Shown here piece after piece: positions 41,861 through 50,837 of a stretch of 64,000 nucleotides of DNA. The notes beneath the pieces were generated by a model that was not told where the DNA came from, made no database searches, and saw only the letters and a list, made by a program, of their open reading frames with translations. Both the position numbers and the translations under genes were made by a program. The stretch spans positions 1,426,001-1,490,000 of the forward strand of contig CAWCEV010000006.1 of the NCBI GenBank assembly GCA_963794655.1. Reading direction: 5' to 3'. This DNA is from Roseiarcus sp963794655. Its GTDB lineage: Bacteria > Pseudomonadota > Alphaproteobacteria > Rhizobiales > Beijerinckiaceae. Position 1 is the first letter of the stretch. Each line of letters opens with the position of its first letter.

Positions 41861-43837
41861 TCACATGCCGAACGCCGGTGCGCGGCTGTTGCCACGTTTC
41901 AGGTTTCGATACCGGGCGAGCGCCCAAAGGGGAAAAAACTTGGAATAACCGTGATAACGTAGGTAGAACACGCGCGGGAATCCGGTCGCGGTATGCCAGG
42001 GTTCCTCCCAGAAGCCGTCGTCGCCCTGGTTTGCGGCCAGCCACGTCACGCCGCGGGCGACCGCCGGGTGGTCCGCCTCTCCCGCCGCCATGAGTCCGAG
42101 CAGCGCCCAGGCCGTTTGCGAGGGGGCGCTTGGAGAAGCGGCATAGGCCTTATGAAGGAGGCTATAGCTTTCGGCGTTCTCGCCCCAGCCGCCGTCCTCA
42201 TTCTGGACCTTGACGAGCCAGGCGACTGCGCGACGCACCGGCTCCGAGGCCGGATCGCAGCCCGCCGCGTTCAATGCGCAGAGCGACGACCAGGTCCCAT
42301 AGACGTAGTTCATGCCCCAGCGGCCAAACCAGCTTCCGTCCGCCTCCTGGATCGCGATTAGCGCGGCGACGCCCTTTGCCAGGACCGGGCTTGTGGCCGT
42401 GGTGTCCCCGAGCTGTGCCAGCATTGAGATGCACCGCGCGGTGACGTCGGCGGTTGGCGGGTCGAGCAGCGCGCCGTGGTCGGCGAACGGAATGTGATTG
42501 AGGTAGTGATAAGTATTATCGGCGTCGAAGGCGCCCCAGGCGCCGTCCCGGCTCTGCATTCCCTCGATCCACTCCCGCGCGCGGGCGATCGCGGGCGAAT
42601 GGGGCTCCTCCGAAGGGCTGACGCCGCCGCGGTCGGCGCGGTCCATCGCCATCGCGACCACAGCGGTGTCGTCGGTGTCAGGATAGTGCGGGTTGGCGTA
42701 CTGGAACGCCCACCCGCCCGGCCGGACGTCAGGACGCCGCGCCGCCCAATCGCCCTTGAGGTCGAGGATCTGAAGCGGCTTGAGCCACGCGAGTGCGGCC
42801 TTGACCGGCTCGGCGCCGGCTTCGCCGCCGGTCTCGAGCAGCGCGTGGGCCGCGAGCGCGGTGTCCCAGACCGGCGACAGGCAGGGCTGGCAATAGGCCT
42901 CATCCTTGCCGATGACGAGGAGCCGCTCAATCGACTGACGCGCCGCGACGAGATCGGGATGATCCGGGTGGTAGCCGAGCGCATCGAACATCAGGACCGC
43001 GTTCGCCATCGCCGGATAGATCGCGCCGAGGCCGTTCTCTCCATTGAGGCGCTCGGTCACGAAAGCCGCCGCGGCATCGATCGCGCGGCGCCGCAGCGGG
43101 GCGGGAAAAACCGGCTCCGCGCGCTTGAGCAGCCAGTCGATCGCGCCGAAGAACTTCACCGCCGCCCAGGTCTGGTGGGCGCCGGTCGGCCATTTGTGCA
43201 CTGTCTCGGGCGGCACGGCGAACAACTCGCCGATCGCAACGCCGCGCGGATTGGCGGCGCGCGGCTTCAAGGCCTGCAGAACGAGGAGCGGGACCATGAC
43301 CGTCCGCGCCCAGTAGGAAACCTTGTCGAGGTGAAACGGAAACCAGCGCGGCAGCAGCATGATCTCGACCGGCATGGTCGGAACGCCGCTCCAGGGAATG
43401 GCACCATAGAGCGCCAGCAGGAAGCGGGTGAAGACGTTGCTCCTCGCCGCTCCGCCATGGGCGAGAATGGCTTCGCGCGCGCGGCGCATGTGCGGCGCGT
43501 CGGGATCGTCGCCGATCATCTTGAGCGCGAAATAGGCCTTTACGCTGGCGCTCACGTCGAGCGGGCCTGCGTGAACGAGCGGCCAGCCGCCATGGTCGCC
43601 TTGGATGCGCCTGAGATAGACGGCGATCAGGCGCTCGAGCTCGAGATCCGGCTTTTCTCCCCGAAAGTGCCTGAGCAGCACGTATTCGGCGGGAATGGTG
43701 GCGTCAGCCTCGAGCTCGAAGCACCAATGGCCGTCGTCGCGCTGCGAGGCGAGCAGCGCCTTCGAGGCGCGGGAAATGTGGCGCTCGAGCGCCTCGGGGG
43801 ACGGCGCGGCTTCCGGATGGTCGAGAGCGACGTTCAT
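41861..43837 (-). CDS. shc: Squalene-hopene cyclase
   Basis: 658 residues. The catalytic DxDD motif is in YPDTDDTAVVAMAMD, and several QxxDGxW repeats (QRDDGHWCFE, QSRDGAWGAFD, QEADGSWFGRWG, QNEDGGWGE) are visible. The enzyme cyclises squalene to hopene on the inner membrane and defines the pathway. Its start overlaps the hpnE stop by 4 bp. Confidence 0.97.
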   Translation of the reverse strand: MNVALDHPEAAPSPEALERHISRASKALLASQRDDGHWCFELEADATIPAEYVLLRHFRGEKPDLELERLIAVYLRRIQGDHGGWPLVHAGPLDVSASVKAYFALKMIGDDPDAPHMRRAREAILAHGGAARSNVFTRFLLALYGAIPWSGVPTMPVEIMLLPRWFPFHLDKVSYWARTVMVPLLVLQALKPRAANPRGVAIGELFAVPPETVHKWPTGAHQTWAAVKFFGAIDWLLKRAEPVFPAPLRRRAIDAAAAFVTERLNGENGLGAIYPAMANAVLMFDALGYHPDHPDLVAARQSIERLLVIGKDEAYCQPCLSPVWDTALAAHALLETGGEAGAEPVKAALAWLKPLQILDLKGDWAARRPDVRPGGWAFQYANPHYPDTDDTAVVAMAMDRADRGGVSPSEEPHSPAIARAREWIEGMQSRDGAWGAFDADNTYHYLNHIPFADHGALLDPPTADVTARCISMLAQLGDTTATSPVLAKGVAALIAIQEADGSWFGRWGMNYVYGTWSSLCALNAAGCDPASEPVRRAVAWLVKVQNEDGGWGENAESYSLLHKAYAASPSAPSQTAWALLGLMAAGEADHPAVARGVTWLAANQGDDGFWEEPWHTATGFPRVFYLRYHGYSKFFPLWALARYRNLKRGNSRAPAFGM

Positions 43838-45123
43838 GGCGAAATACTCAGGGCGCGGCGCTTCGGAGTGGTCGCGCCCGGTTCGAGGATGATCGAAGCC
43901 GCCTTATAGCCTGAACGGACCGCTCCTTCGATGGTGGCCGGCAGGCCGGTCTGAATCCAGTCGCCGGCGAGCACGACATTTGGCCACTGGGTTCTCGTAT
44001 CCGGCCGCTTGGCGTTCTGCGCCGGCGTCGCGGCGAAGGTCGCGCGCTTTTCCTTCACGATCTGCCAGGGCGGGAGATCAAGGGGAAGTCTCGTCAGAGC
44101 GGCGACTTCGCGCCAGACCTCTGATGCGAGCGCCTCGCGCGGACGGTCGATGAGCCGGTCAGCGTTGCTGATGGTGACGGAGAGCCGGTCTGGAAAGGCG
44201 AACAGCCATTCGATCTCAGCGTTGACAACGCCGAGGATGGCCGGCTGGCCCCGGGGGGGCGCGATCTGGAAATGGGCATTGAGAATGCCCCGAAACTCAT
44301 CGGGAGCCGTCACTCCCGGAAGAAGGTCCTTCGCGACCCATGGCGGCACGCTAACAATCACCGAATCGTCTGCGCCGAGCGGCTGCGGCGCACCATCAAA
44401 GTCGAGCGCGGCGGCGCGCCTGCCGTCGAAGCCAATTCCTCGGAGGCGGTCGCCGAAGCGAACCGCCGAGCCGCGCGCGGCAAGAAAGGCCAGCGCCGGA
44501 TCGATGAAGCTCTTGGCAAGCCCGTGGCCGGCGAAGAGCGGGTGGCAGGCGCTTCCTCCCGCGGCAAGAGTTTCGCGCAGCAGAGCCGCGGTCAACGCCG
44601 CGGAGCTTTCCGGCGGATCGGTATTGAGCGCGGATGTCAGAAGGGGACGCCAGAGCCGCTCGTACAGCGGCCCCTCGCAGCGCATCGCCTCACCGATGGT
44701 AGCGGCCTGTCCCTTCACGAAGACGCCGAGCGGAGCGAAATACTCGCGAAAGTGTGTCCCCGGCACGCGCCGCTTGCGATCGAACAGCCACCACGGAATA
44801 CGGCCTTCGCTGAGATCGAGCCGCCAACGCTCTCCGTTTTTGAGGTCGGCGAAGTCGAAGATCGCGGCCCCGGGATCGCGGAGCGTCTCGCGCGATCCGA
44901 TCCGATCGAGATAGTCGAGCGCTTGGTGATTGCCCGACAACAGAAGATGGTTGCCGTTGTCGATGACGACGCCGAGAGTCGGGTCGAGATAAGACCGGCA
45001 ACGGCCGCCGGCGCCCGCCGCGGCCTCATGCACGACGACCTTGCGGCCCCCCTCGACCAGGCGGATCGCCGCGCTGAGGCCCGCAATTCCACCGCCGATG
45101 ACGTGGGCCGTGCCGGCCCTCAC
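43834..45123 (-). CDS. hpnE: Hydroxysqualene reductive dehydroxylase / squalene-associated FAD protein
   Basis: 429 residues with the N-terminal FAD loop VIGGGIAGLSAAIRLVEGG and the C-terminal GDWIQTGLPATIEGAVRSGYKAA, typical of the phytoene-desaturase-like amine oxidase family. HpnE reduces hydroxysqualene to squalene. Coupled by 4-bp overlaps on both sides. Confidence 0.95.
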   Translation of the reverse strand: MRAGTAHVIGGGIAGLSAAIRLVEGGRKVVVHEAAAGAGGRCRSYLDPTLGVVIDNGNHLLLSGNHQALDYLDRIGSRETLRDPGAAIFDFADLKNGERWRLDLSEGRIPWWLFDRKRRVPGTHFREYFAPLGVFVKGQAATIGEAMRCEGPLYERLWRPLLTSALNTDPPESSAALTAALLRETLAAGGSACHPLFAGHGLAKSFIDPALAFLAARGSAVRFGDRLRGIGFDGRRAAALDFDGAPQPLGADDSVIVSVPPWVAKDLLPGVTAPDEFRGILNAHFQIAPPRGQPAILGVVNAEIEWLFAFPDRLSVTISNADRLIDRPREALASEVWREVAALTRLPLDLPPWQIVKEKRATFAATPAQNAKRPDTRTQWPNVVLAGDWIQTGLPATIEGAVRSGYKAASIILEPGATTPKRRALSISP

Positions 45124-45941
45124 AGGACGCCATACCGCAGGAGAGCGCCCAAAAGGCGTAAACGGTTTGCTTTCGCGCGATGGCGCGGCGCCGCGAAGCC
45201 GTCCGCGACCATCCGGTCGAGAATCGAGCCATAAGCGGCCGCCATCAAGCGCGGCGCCCTGACCGCCGCCCTCGGCGCCGAAGCCATGATCGAGCGGGCC
45301 TTCGCGAAATGCTGGCGCGCGAGGGCCGCGACCTCAACGCAGGCGCCGGCGAGCTTCGGGTCGGCTGCCGCCCTGACAGGATCGTCGGTGGTCACGCCAG
45401 CGGCTGCAAGCGCCTCACGCGGCAGATAAAGCCGGCCAACGGCCGCGTCTTCGTCGATGTCGCGCAGAATATTGCTGAGTTGGAGCGCGCGCCCGAGATG
45501 GTGGGCCAGCGCCTCGCCCGGCTCCGGCGGGAGGCCGAAGACCCGCACTGAAAGCCGGCCAACGGCGCTTGCGACCCGATCGCAATAAAGGTCGAGCGTA
45601 GCCCAGTTGGGCGCGCGAATGTCCTCTGCGGCGTCCATGGCCATGCCGTCGATGATGGCGTCGAAATCCGCCTGGCTCAGCCGGTAGCTGCGCGTGGCCT
45701 GATCGAGCGCGGCGAGAGGCGGCGGCGCCTGCCCGGCGAACATCGCGGCGATGTCGTCGCGCCAACAGTCCAATCGGGCCAAGCGCTCGGATGCCGTCTC
45801 CTGCCCGCGCTCGTCCGCGATGTCGTCGACCGCACGGCAGAAAGCATAGATCGCATACATCGCCTCGCGCTGGGACGCCGGGAGGATGCGCATAGCCGTA
45901 TAGAAGGAACTGTGCGCGGCCGGAGCTGCTTGCGACGTCAT
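45120..45941 (-). CDS. hpnD: Presqualene diphosphate synthase
   Basis: 273 residues. Two Asp-rich substrate-Mg sites, FCRAVDDIADE and QLSNILRDIDEDAAVGRLYLP, identify a squalene/phytoene synthase family member; size and position identify HpnD, which condenses two farnesyl diphosphates to presqualene diphosphate. 4-bp overlaps with hpnC and hpnE. Confidence 0.95.
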   Translation of the reverse strand: MTSQAAPAAHSSFYTAMRILPASQREAMYAIYAFCRAVDDIADERGQETASERLARLDCWRDDIAAMFAGQAPPPLAALDQATRSYRLSQADFDAIIDGMAMDAAEDIRAPNWATLDLYCDRVASAVGRLSVRVFGLPPEPGEALAHHLGRALQLSNILRDIDEDAAVGRLYLPREALAAAGVTTDDPVRAAADPKLAGACVEVAALARQHFAKARSIMASAPRAAVRAPRLMAAAYGSILDRMVADGFAAPRHRAKANRLRLLGALLRYGVL

Positions 45942-46813
45942 GCAGGCGCTTTCGCCCGCCCGCCGACCAAGCGCATCATCGCGGAGGCAAGGAAGCGCGC
46001 CGCGCCGAGCCCGCCGACCAGAGCGAAGCGGGCCTTTCCGAGATGGACGCGCTCGCTTAGCGGATCTCGCGTCTCGAGGTCACGCGCGAGACGCCGCGCG
46101 AGCGCGTGGATCGCCGCGATCTCCGCCCCGAGCCGGATGTCCCTGATTTGCGGGATGAGCGCCTCACCGCGCGCCAGGAGCTCGTTCGTGCGGCGAGCGA
46201 GTTCGGCTAGGGCGCTACGCAGGGCGGGCGGAGCCTTCGGCGCATCCAGCGCGTTCACCGCGGCTCCATGCGCCGCAAGCGTGTCGAGCGGCAGATAGAC
46301 GCGGTTCAAGCGCCGATAGTCCTCAGCGCAGTCCTGCAGGTGATTGATGACCTGCAGCGCCGAGCAGAGGGCGTCGGAGGCAGGCCAGAGCGAAGGCTCC
46401 TCTTCATGCACATCGAGAACGAATCGGCCGACCGGCGCTGCGGATAGCGCGCAATAGTCCATCAGCTCCGACCAGTTTGCGTAGCGGTTCTTCCCTGCGT
46501 CGATGCGAAAAGCCTTGAGCAGGTCGAGCGCATGCTTCGGGCTCAGGCCGCGCTGGGCGAGCGCAAGTCGCAAAGGTTCAGCATGCGGGTCGGACGGTCC
46601 GCGCCCGGTCAGCGCATCGTCGAGATCGTCAAGTAACTTGAGCTTGGTTTCCGGCGACAGCGATGGGTGATCGGCGACGTCGTCGGCGGCGCGCACGAAG
46701 CGATAAAAGGACAGAATTGGACCCCGCCGCTCCTCGCTTAGAAGCCATGACGCGACGGGAAAATTCTCGTCGCGATGGCCCTTGCCGGACAGGGCCTCGC
46801 TCACCGCCGTCAT
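45938..46813 (-). CDS. hpnC: Hydroxysqualene synthase
   Basis: 291 residues from the ATG at 46813, which overlaps the hpnB stop by 4 bp; codons upstream of it belong to the hpnB end. Asp-rich motifs FVRAADDVADHP and INHLQDCAEDYRRLNRVYLP are intact. HpnC converts presqualene diphosphate to hydroxysqualene for HpnE. Confidence 0.95.
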   Translation of the reverse strand: MTAVSEALSGKGHRDENFPVASWLLSEERRGPILSFYRFVRAADDVADHPSLSPETKLKLLDDLDDALTGRGPSDPHAEPLRLALAQRGLSPKHALDLLKAFRIDAGKNRYANWSELMDYCALSAAPVGRFVLDVHEEEPSLWPASDALCSALQVINHLQDCAEDYRRLNRVYLPLDTLAAHGAAVNALDAPKAPPALRSALAELARRTNELLARGEALIPQIRDIRLGAEIAAIHALARRLARDLETRDPLSERVHLGKARFALVGGLGAARFLASAMMRLVGGRAKAPA

Positions 46814-47985
46814 GCTCGGCCCGTCTCCCGCATTGGCGCCTGGAATCGTCCTTTCCAGTAGCCTCCGCGCCCGCGCCAATATTGGATCGCCGAGTCCAAT
46901 GTGAAGACGACATACGCTGCGGCGATCGCGGGCAAGGCCAGTCCACTCACGAGAGGGCGCCCATATAGACGCAGCGTCGGCATGAATCCCACCGCCATCA
47001 TCGCCCACGCTAGCGCTCCGGCCGCTCGGGCCGCCCCATGCGCGAATATGGCGAAGAACGGCGGCGCCAGATAGACGAGCGCCATTCCAGCGACCGCACC
47101 GGCGAGGCGCAGCGGCGAATATCGGAGTTCCGCGAAGGCGGAGCGGGCGACCATCCGCCTAATATCAGCGAAAGATGGATAGGCGCGCAGGCTATGGACG
47201 CTCTCCGTCAGTCCGAGCCAGATCGGGCCCTGCCGCTTCATAAGCGTTCCGAGCGCGCAATCGTCGATGAGCGCGCCGCGCAGTGCCTCGAGCCCGCCGG
47301 CCGCGGCGAGGCTTTCGCGCCGCACCAGCATGCAGCCGCCGGCCGCCGCCGCAATGCGGTGTGCGGGATCGTTAACCCACGCGAAGGGGTAAAGCATCTG
47401 GAAGAAGAAAACGAAGGCCGGAACGAGCCAACGCTCGGCGGCGCTTTCGCACCGCAGCTTCACCATCAGCGAGGTGATGACGCTTTTCTTTGCGCTGGCG
47501 ATCGCCACGAGCCGAGTCAGTACTTGGGGCGCGTAGGCGATGTCCGCGTCGCTGAAGAGCACGAACTCGGGCGCCCCCGCACTGCGCTCGATCGCCGAGA
47601 GGCCCTGGAGCATCGCCCATAATTTTCCCGTCCAGCCCGGCGCGAGAGCGGTTCCGGCGACGATACGCAGCCGGTCACTCGAGCGGGCCGAGCTTGCCGC
47701 AGCGATCGCGGCGGCGGCGGTGCCATCCGTGCTCTGGTCGTCGACCACCATCACCGAGAATGGCCCGCGATAGTCCTGCAAAAGGAGGGAGCCGACGCTG
47801 TGGGCGATCATATCGGCTTCGTCGCGGGCGGGAATGATCGCGACGATGGCGGGCCAGGATGTGAGCGCCTCAATCGCGAACTGGACAGCGTCTTCCCGTT
47901 CGCCGCAAAGCCAGAACCGTCCCCTGCAGGACAGAAGATAGGCCCAGACGGCGAGGGAAAGGAGGGCGAGCGTGGTCGCGATCAT
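46810..47985 (-). CDS. hpnB: Hopanoid-associated glycosyltransferase
   Basis: 391 residues. An N-terminal membrane helix, a GT-2 domain (IPARDEADMIAHSVGSLL, VMVVDDQSTDGT, LFSDADIAYAP) and four to five C-terminal helices match HpnB. The acceptor is not established in the literature as far as I know. 4-bp overlaps with hpnA and hpnC. Confidence 0.92.
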   Translation of the reverse strand: MIATTLALLSLAVWAYLLSCRGRFWLCGEREDAVQFAIEALTSWPAIVAIIPARDEADMIAHSVGSLLLQDYRGPFSVMVVDDQSTDGTAAAAIAAASSARSSDRLRIVAGTALAPGWTGKLWAMLQGLSAIERSAGAPEFVLFSDADIAYAPQVLTRLVAIASAKKSVITSLMVKLRCESAAERWLVPAFVFFFQMLYPFAWVNDPAHRIAAAAGGCMLVRRESLAAAGGLEALRGALIDDCALGTLMKRQGPIWLGLTESVHSLRAYPSFADIRRMVARSAFAELRYSPLRLAGAVAGMALVYLAPPFFAIFAHGAARAAGALAWAMMAVGFMPTLRLYGRPLVSGLALPAIAAAYVVFTLDSAIQYWRGRGGYWKGRFQAPMRETGRA

Positions 47986-49079
47986 TTGAGGGTGCCGTGC
48001 GAACGAAACCAGGCGATCGCGTCGGTAAGGCCGTCGCGATAGGGCCTGGGCGCATAGCCAAGCTCGCGCCGCGCCTTGGCGTTGTCAAAGAACATGTGAT
48101 GCCGCGCCATCCTGAGGCCGTCGAGCGTAACGAACGGCTCGACTCCGGTCATCTTCGCCATCAACTCCGCTCCGTAGGCGAAGGGGTAGATCACCGTCCG
48201 CGGCAGCTTCAGCGTCGGGGGCCTGCGGCCGACAAGACGGGCGATGTCGGCAAGCATGTCGGCAAGAAGCACGTTCTCGCCGCCAAGGATGTAACGCTCG
48301 CCGATACGGCCCCGTTCCAGCGCCGAAAGATGCCCCAAGGCGCAGTCGTCAACGTGGACGAGGTTCAGCCCGGTGTCGACGAAGGCCGGCATGCGCCCCG
48401 AGGCGGCTTCGATGATGATGCGGCCGGTCGGCGTCGGCCGGACGTCGCGTGGGCCGATCGGGGTCGACGGGTTGACGATCACGGCCGGCAGCCCGTCCCG
48501 GCGGATCATGGCCTCGACCAGACGCTCCGCCGCGACCTTGCTGCGCTTATAGGCCCCGATTGCATCCTCTTCGGCGAGAGGGCGGTCCTCGGTCGCGGGC
48601 GCGCCATCGATGAGCTTCAAGGTCGCGACGCTGCTGGTGTAGACGATGCGCTCGACGCCGGCGCGCAAAGCCTCCTCCATGATAAGCCGGGTTCCCTCGA
48701 GATTGTTGCGGTGGATCTCTCCCGGGTTCCTCGCCCAGAGACGATAGTCCGCGGCCGCGTGAAAGAGGAACCGAACCCCCTCCAGAGCGGCTGCGAGCGA
48801 GCGGCGATCGCGGAGGTCGCCGACGCGCAGCGTATCGCGGGGATCGAGGTTCGTGCGGGGACTCGACTGGCGGACCAACGTCAGCACCTCGTGCCCGCGG
48901 GCGCGCAGCGCAGCCGCGATCGCCGACCCGAGAAAGCCGCTCGCGCCGGTGACAAGCACGCGTGAAGCGGGCGCCGGCGCCCGCGGGCTGTCCGCCGCCG
49001 CTTTGGCCGCGAGCGCCAGCTTAGGAGAGGTCGGCTCCACTCCTACGACAGGGACGTGTTCAGTTTCGCTTTTACCCAC
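47982..49079 (-). CDS. hpnA: Hopanoid-associated sugar epimerase/dehydratase
   Basis: 365 residues. Rossmann motif VLVTGASGFLGSAIAAAL, active-site YxxxK in AYKRSKVAAE, and NPSTPIGPRDVRPTPTGRII, which is characteristic of HpnA. An extended dinucleotide-reductase (SDR) enzyme with unproven substrate. First gene of the minus-strand operon; the N-terminal 35 residues are a low-complexity extension, so the start may lie further in. Confidence 0.92.
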   Translation of the reverse strand: MGKSETEHVPVVGVEPTSPKLALAAKAAADSPRAPAPASRVLVTGASGFLGSAIAAALRARGHEVLTLVRQSSPRTNLDPRDTLRVGDLRDRRSLAAALEGVRFLFHAAADYRLWARNPGEIHRNNLEGTRLIMEEALRAGVERIVYTSSVATLKLIDGAPATEDRPLAEEDAIGAYKRSKVAAERLVEAMIRRDGLPAVIVNPSTPIGPRDVRPTPTGRIIIEAASGRMPAFVDTGLNLVHVDDCALGHLSALERGRIGERYILGGENVLLADMLADIARLVGRRPPTLKLPRTVIYPFAYGAELMAKMTGVEPFVTLDGLRMARHHMFFDNAKARRELGYAPRPYRDGLTDAIAWFRSHGTLK

Positions 49080-49419
49080 CGGAATTCATCTAAGGTTCGT
49101 CATTCGCTTCGGCTAGCCCGGTCATCAGAAGGGAGTCGAGGCAGAAGCAGCGAAGTGAACCGCCAATACCCAGGAAAGCTGCGCCGGGGGCGGAAGAAAG
49201 CCGAGCGCCGCCACGCAAGTCAAGACCGGCGTTGGCGGCGGAAATCTTTACCCTCACCTATGCCTGACCTTGCCGATTCGCTTTGAACCGCGCCTGGCCG
49301 GCCCTCCAAATGCCTGCCGAGGCTCGCGCTCCCCGACGTAGGGGGCGTAACGCATTGCCTTGAATTGACAGCTTACGACAGTTCGGCCTAGCAGAGCGAG
49401 ACCTAAGCGTTCGCTCGGA
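49080..49419. other. Intergenic region between hpnA and ialB
   Basis: Divergent promoter region for hpnA (minus) and the ialB-like gene (plus). Apart from the TTGACA element listed separately I see no gene or RNA. Confidence 0.5.
49365..49394 (+). promoter_or_regulatory. Candidate promoter of the ialB-like gene
   Basis: A perfect TTGACA (49365-49370) with a weak -10 (CTAGCA/TAGCAG) 17-18 bp downstream, about 50 bp before the start codon. Confidence 0.35.
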
Positions 49420-49944
49420 GTGTGGTTTGTGAAGGGCCTTCTCTCGTCGTTCGCCTTGGCGGCCCTCAGCCTCACGCCGCTCCCCGTCATCGCCGAAACC
49501 GCTGCCCCGGCCGACAAGGCCCAGGCGGCCGAGCCCGCCAAGATCCGCCGCGCCGAGACCATCGTCGACGACAACTGGACGGTGACCTGCGCGCTGACCG
49601 ACCAAAGCGGCGCCAAGAAGCAGTGTTCGGCGATCCTCAGGATCGCGCAGACCGAGAAGAACGGCGCGCAGCGCGTCGTCTTCTCCTGGGTGCTCGGCCG
49701 CCAGGAAGGCAAGCTCGAATCGGTGTTCTCGATGCCTTCCGGGGTGCTGATCCAGCCGGGGGTCGAGGTCAAGATCGGCGATAAGGAGACGCGGAAGCTC
49801 GTCTACTCGCTTTGCCAGCCCGATCATTGCGAATCGATCCTGCCTCTCGACGATGTCATGGTCAAAGGGCTCAGCGCCGCCTCGACCGTCGAGGTCACGA
49901 TCGTCGCGGTCAATGGCTCATCGGCGAAATTCACGTCAACATGA
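49420..49944 (+). CDS. Invasion-associated locus B (IalB) family protein
   Basis: 174 residues from a GTG (a second GTG follows three codons later). Signal peptide FALAALSLTPLPVIAETA, then a core WTVTCALTD...KQCSAILRI and YSLCQPDHCESILPLDD with paired cysteines, as in periplasmic IalB proteins. The family ends with a GF-x-x-A motif; here the frame stops early, while the +1-shifted frame continues VNMKGFSQAIADLGK to a stop at 49980-49982. This suggests a single-base deletion near 49935. Confidence 0.8.
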   Translation: MWFVKGLLSSFALAALSLTPLPVIAETAAPADKAQAAEPAKIRRAETIVDDNWTVTCALTDQSGAKKQCSAILRIAQTEKNGAQRVVFSWVLGRQEGKLESVFSMPSGVLIQPGVEVKIGDKETRKLVYSLCQPDHCESILPLDDVMVKGLSAASTVEVTIVAVNGSSAKFTST

Positions 49945-49982
49945 AGGGCTTTTCCCAGGCGATCGCTGATCTCGGCAAGTGA

Positions 49983-50837
49983 GCCGCGGCCGGGCAGGGT
50001 GTTTCACGGGAAACAGAAAACACATATAAATTATGATTTATTATCCGGGGCGCGGCAAAATCTAGCCAAGTCCAGCGAGGCCGAGCCGGGTTGAGCCGAA
50101 GACCGGCCAAGGAAAAGGCTTCCGTTTCCTTGTTTTCCCTTGTCCTAAACGAGCCCTTTCAACGAGTTGCGCCGATCGCGCCCTGACAAAAATCCTTGGC
50201 TCTTTCTTTCCCCCTTCCGCTGACCCGCCGCTCGACAACAGCCGTGGATGCGCCTCGCCGAACGGTTCGACCAGCATAGCACGACAATGGGAAAACAGAA
50301 ACAGCAATTGCGCGGGAGCTGGCCCTCTCTCGTTATAAGCTACTGACGAAAAAGGCGAATTGAGGCGCCGGCGCGGCTCAAGCAGCCGCCGGCGCGGCTT
50401 GTGAACGATCCCCTTTGGCCGCAGCGGCCATCAAGGCCGGCGTCCAGCTTTCGCTGGGCCTGCTGATCGCGAACCCGAGGACCGGATTCAAATTCTCAGT
50501 ATTCACGTCGCCGTCCAAGGCCGCAATGCGACCTTCGGTTACGGCAATTAATGGTTGTATTTATACTCGCTATAGGTGTGTCAACTCCGCAACAGGTTGC
50601 AGATGATTGGCGCCAAAACGACCGATAACCGCCGCAATTAGCAATGTGGTCGTTGCGCCTTAAATATTGAAGACGTAGCACGAATGCCCGATAGCGAATC
50701 ACTTCGTGTCAAAATTGCGTCCGCCAGCGCGTTGCATTCTCCAAGCATGAACGCAACCTTGGCGCAACCATAGAGTGTTCAAAGCAACGCAAACGAGACG
50801 CAATCAAAGGGCGAATTCACAGCGGGGCGAAACAACG
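49983..50837. other. Long intergenic region before the autotransporter
   Basis: Contains repeat copy B (50050-50220), a short GC-rich hairpin near 50385, and from about 50540 an AT-richer segment with many CGCAAC/GTTGCG words up to the autotransporter start. No gene could be supported; the small plus-strand frame at 50415-50606 has no ribosome site. Confidence 0.5.
50050..50220 (-). repeat. Dispersed intergenic repeat, copy B
   Basis: Matches copy A at 29310-29480; the best part is 50106-50174. A minus-strand frame reads AQLVERARLGQGKTRKRKPFPW here and AQILEKARFEQGDPREAKPFPW in copy A (each is shown only in part), with conservative replacements. Confidence 0.6.

Noticed and set aside
42476..43909. 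477-codon plus-strand frame opposite squalene-hopene cyclase
   Set aside because: Antisense shadow with no recognisable domain.
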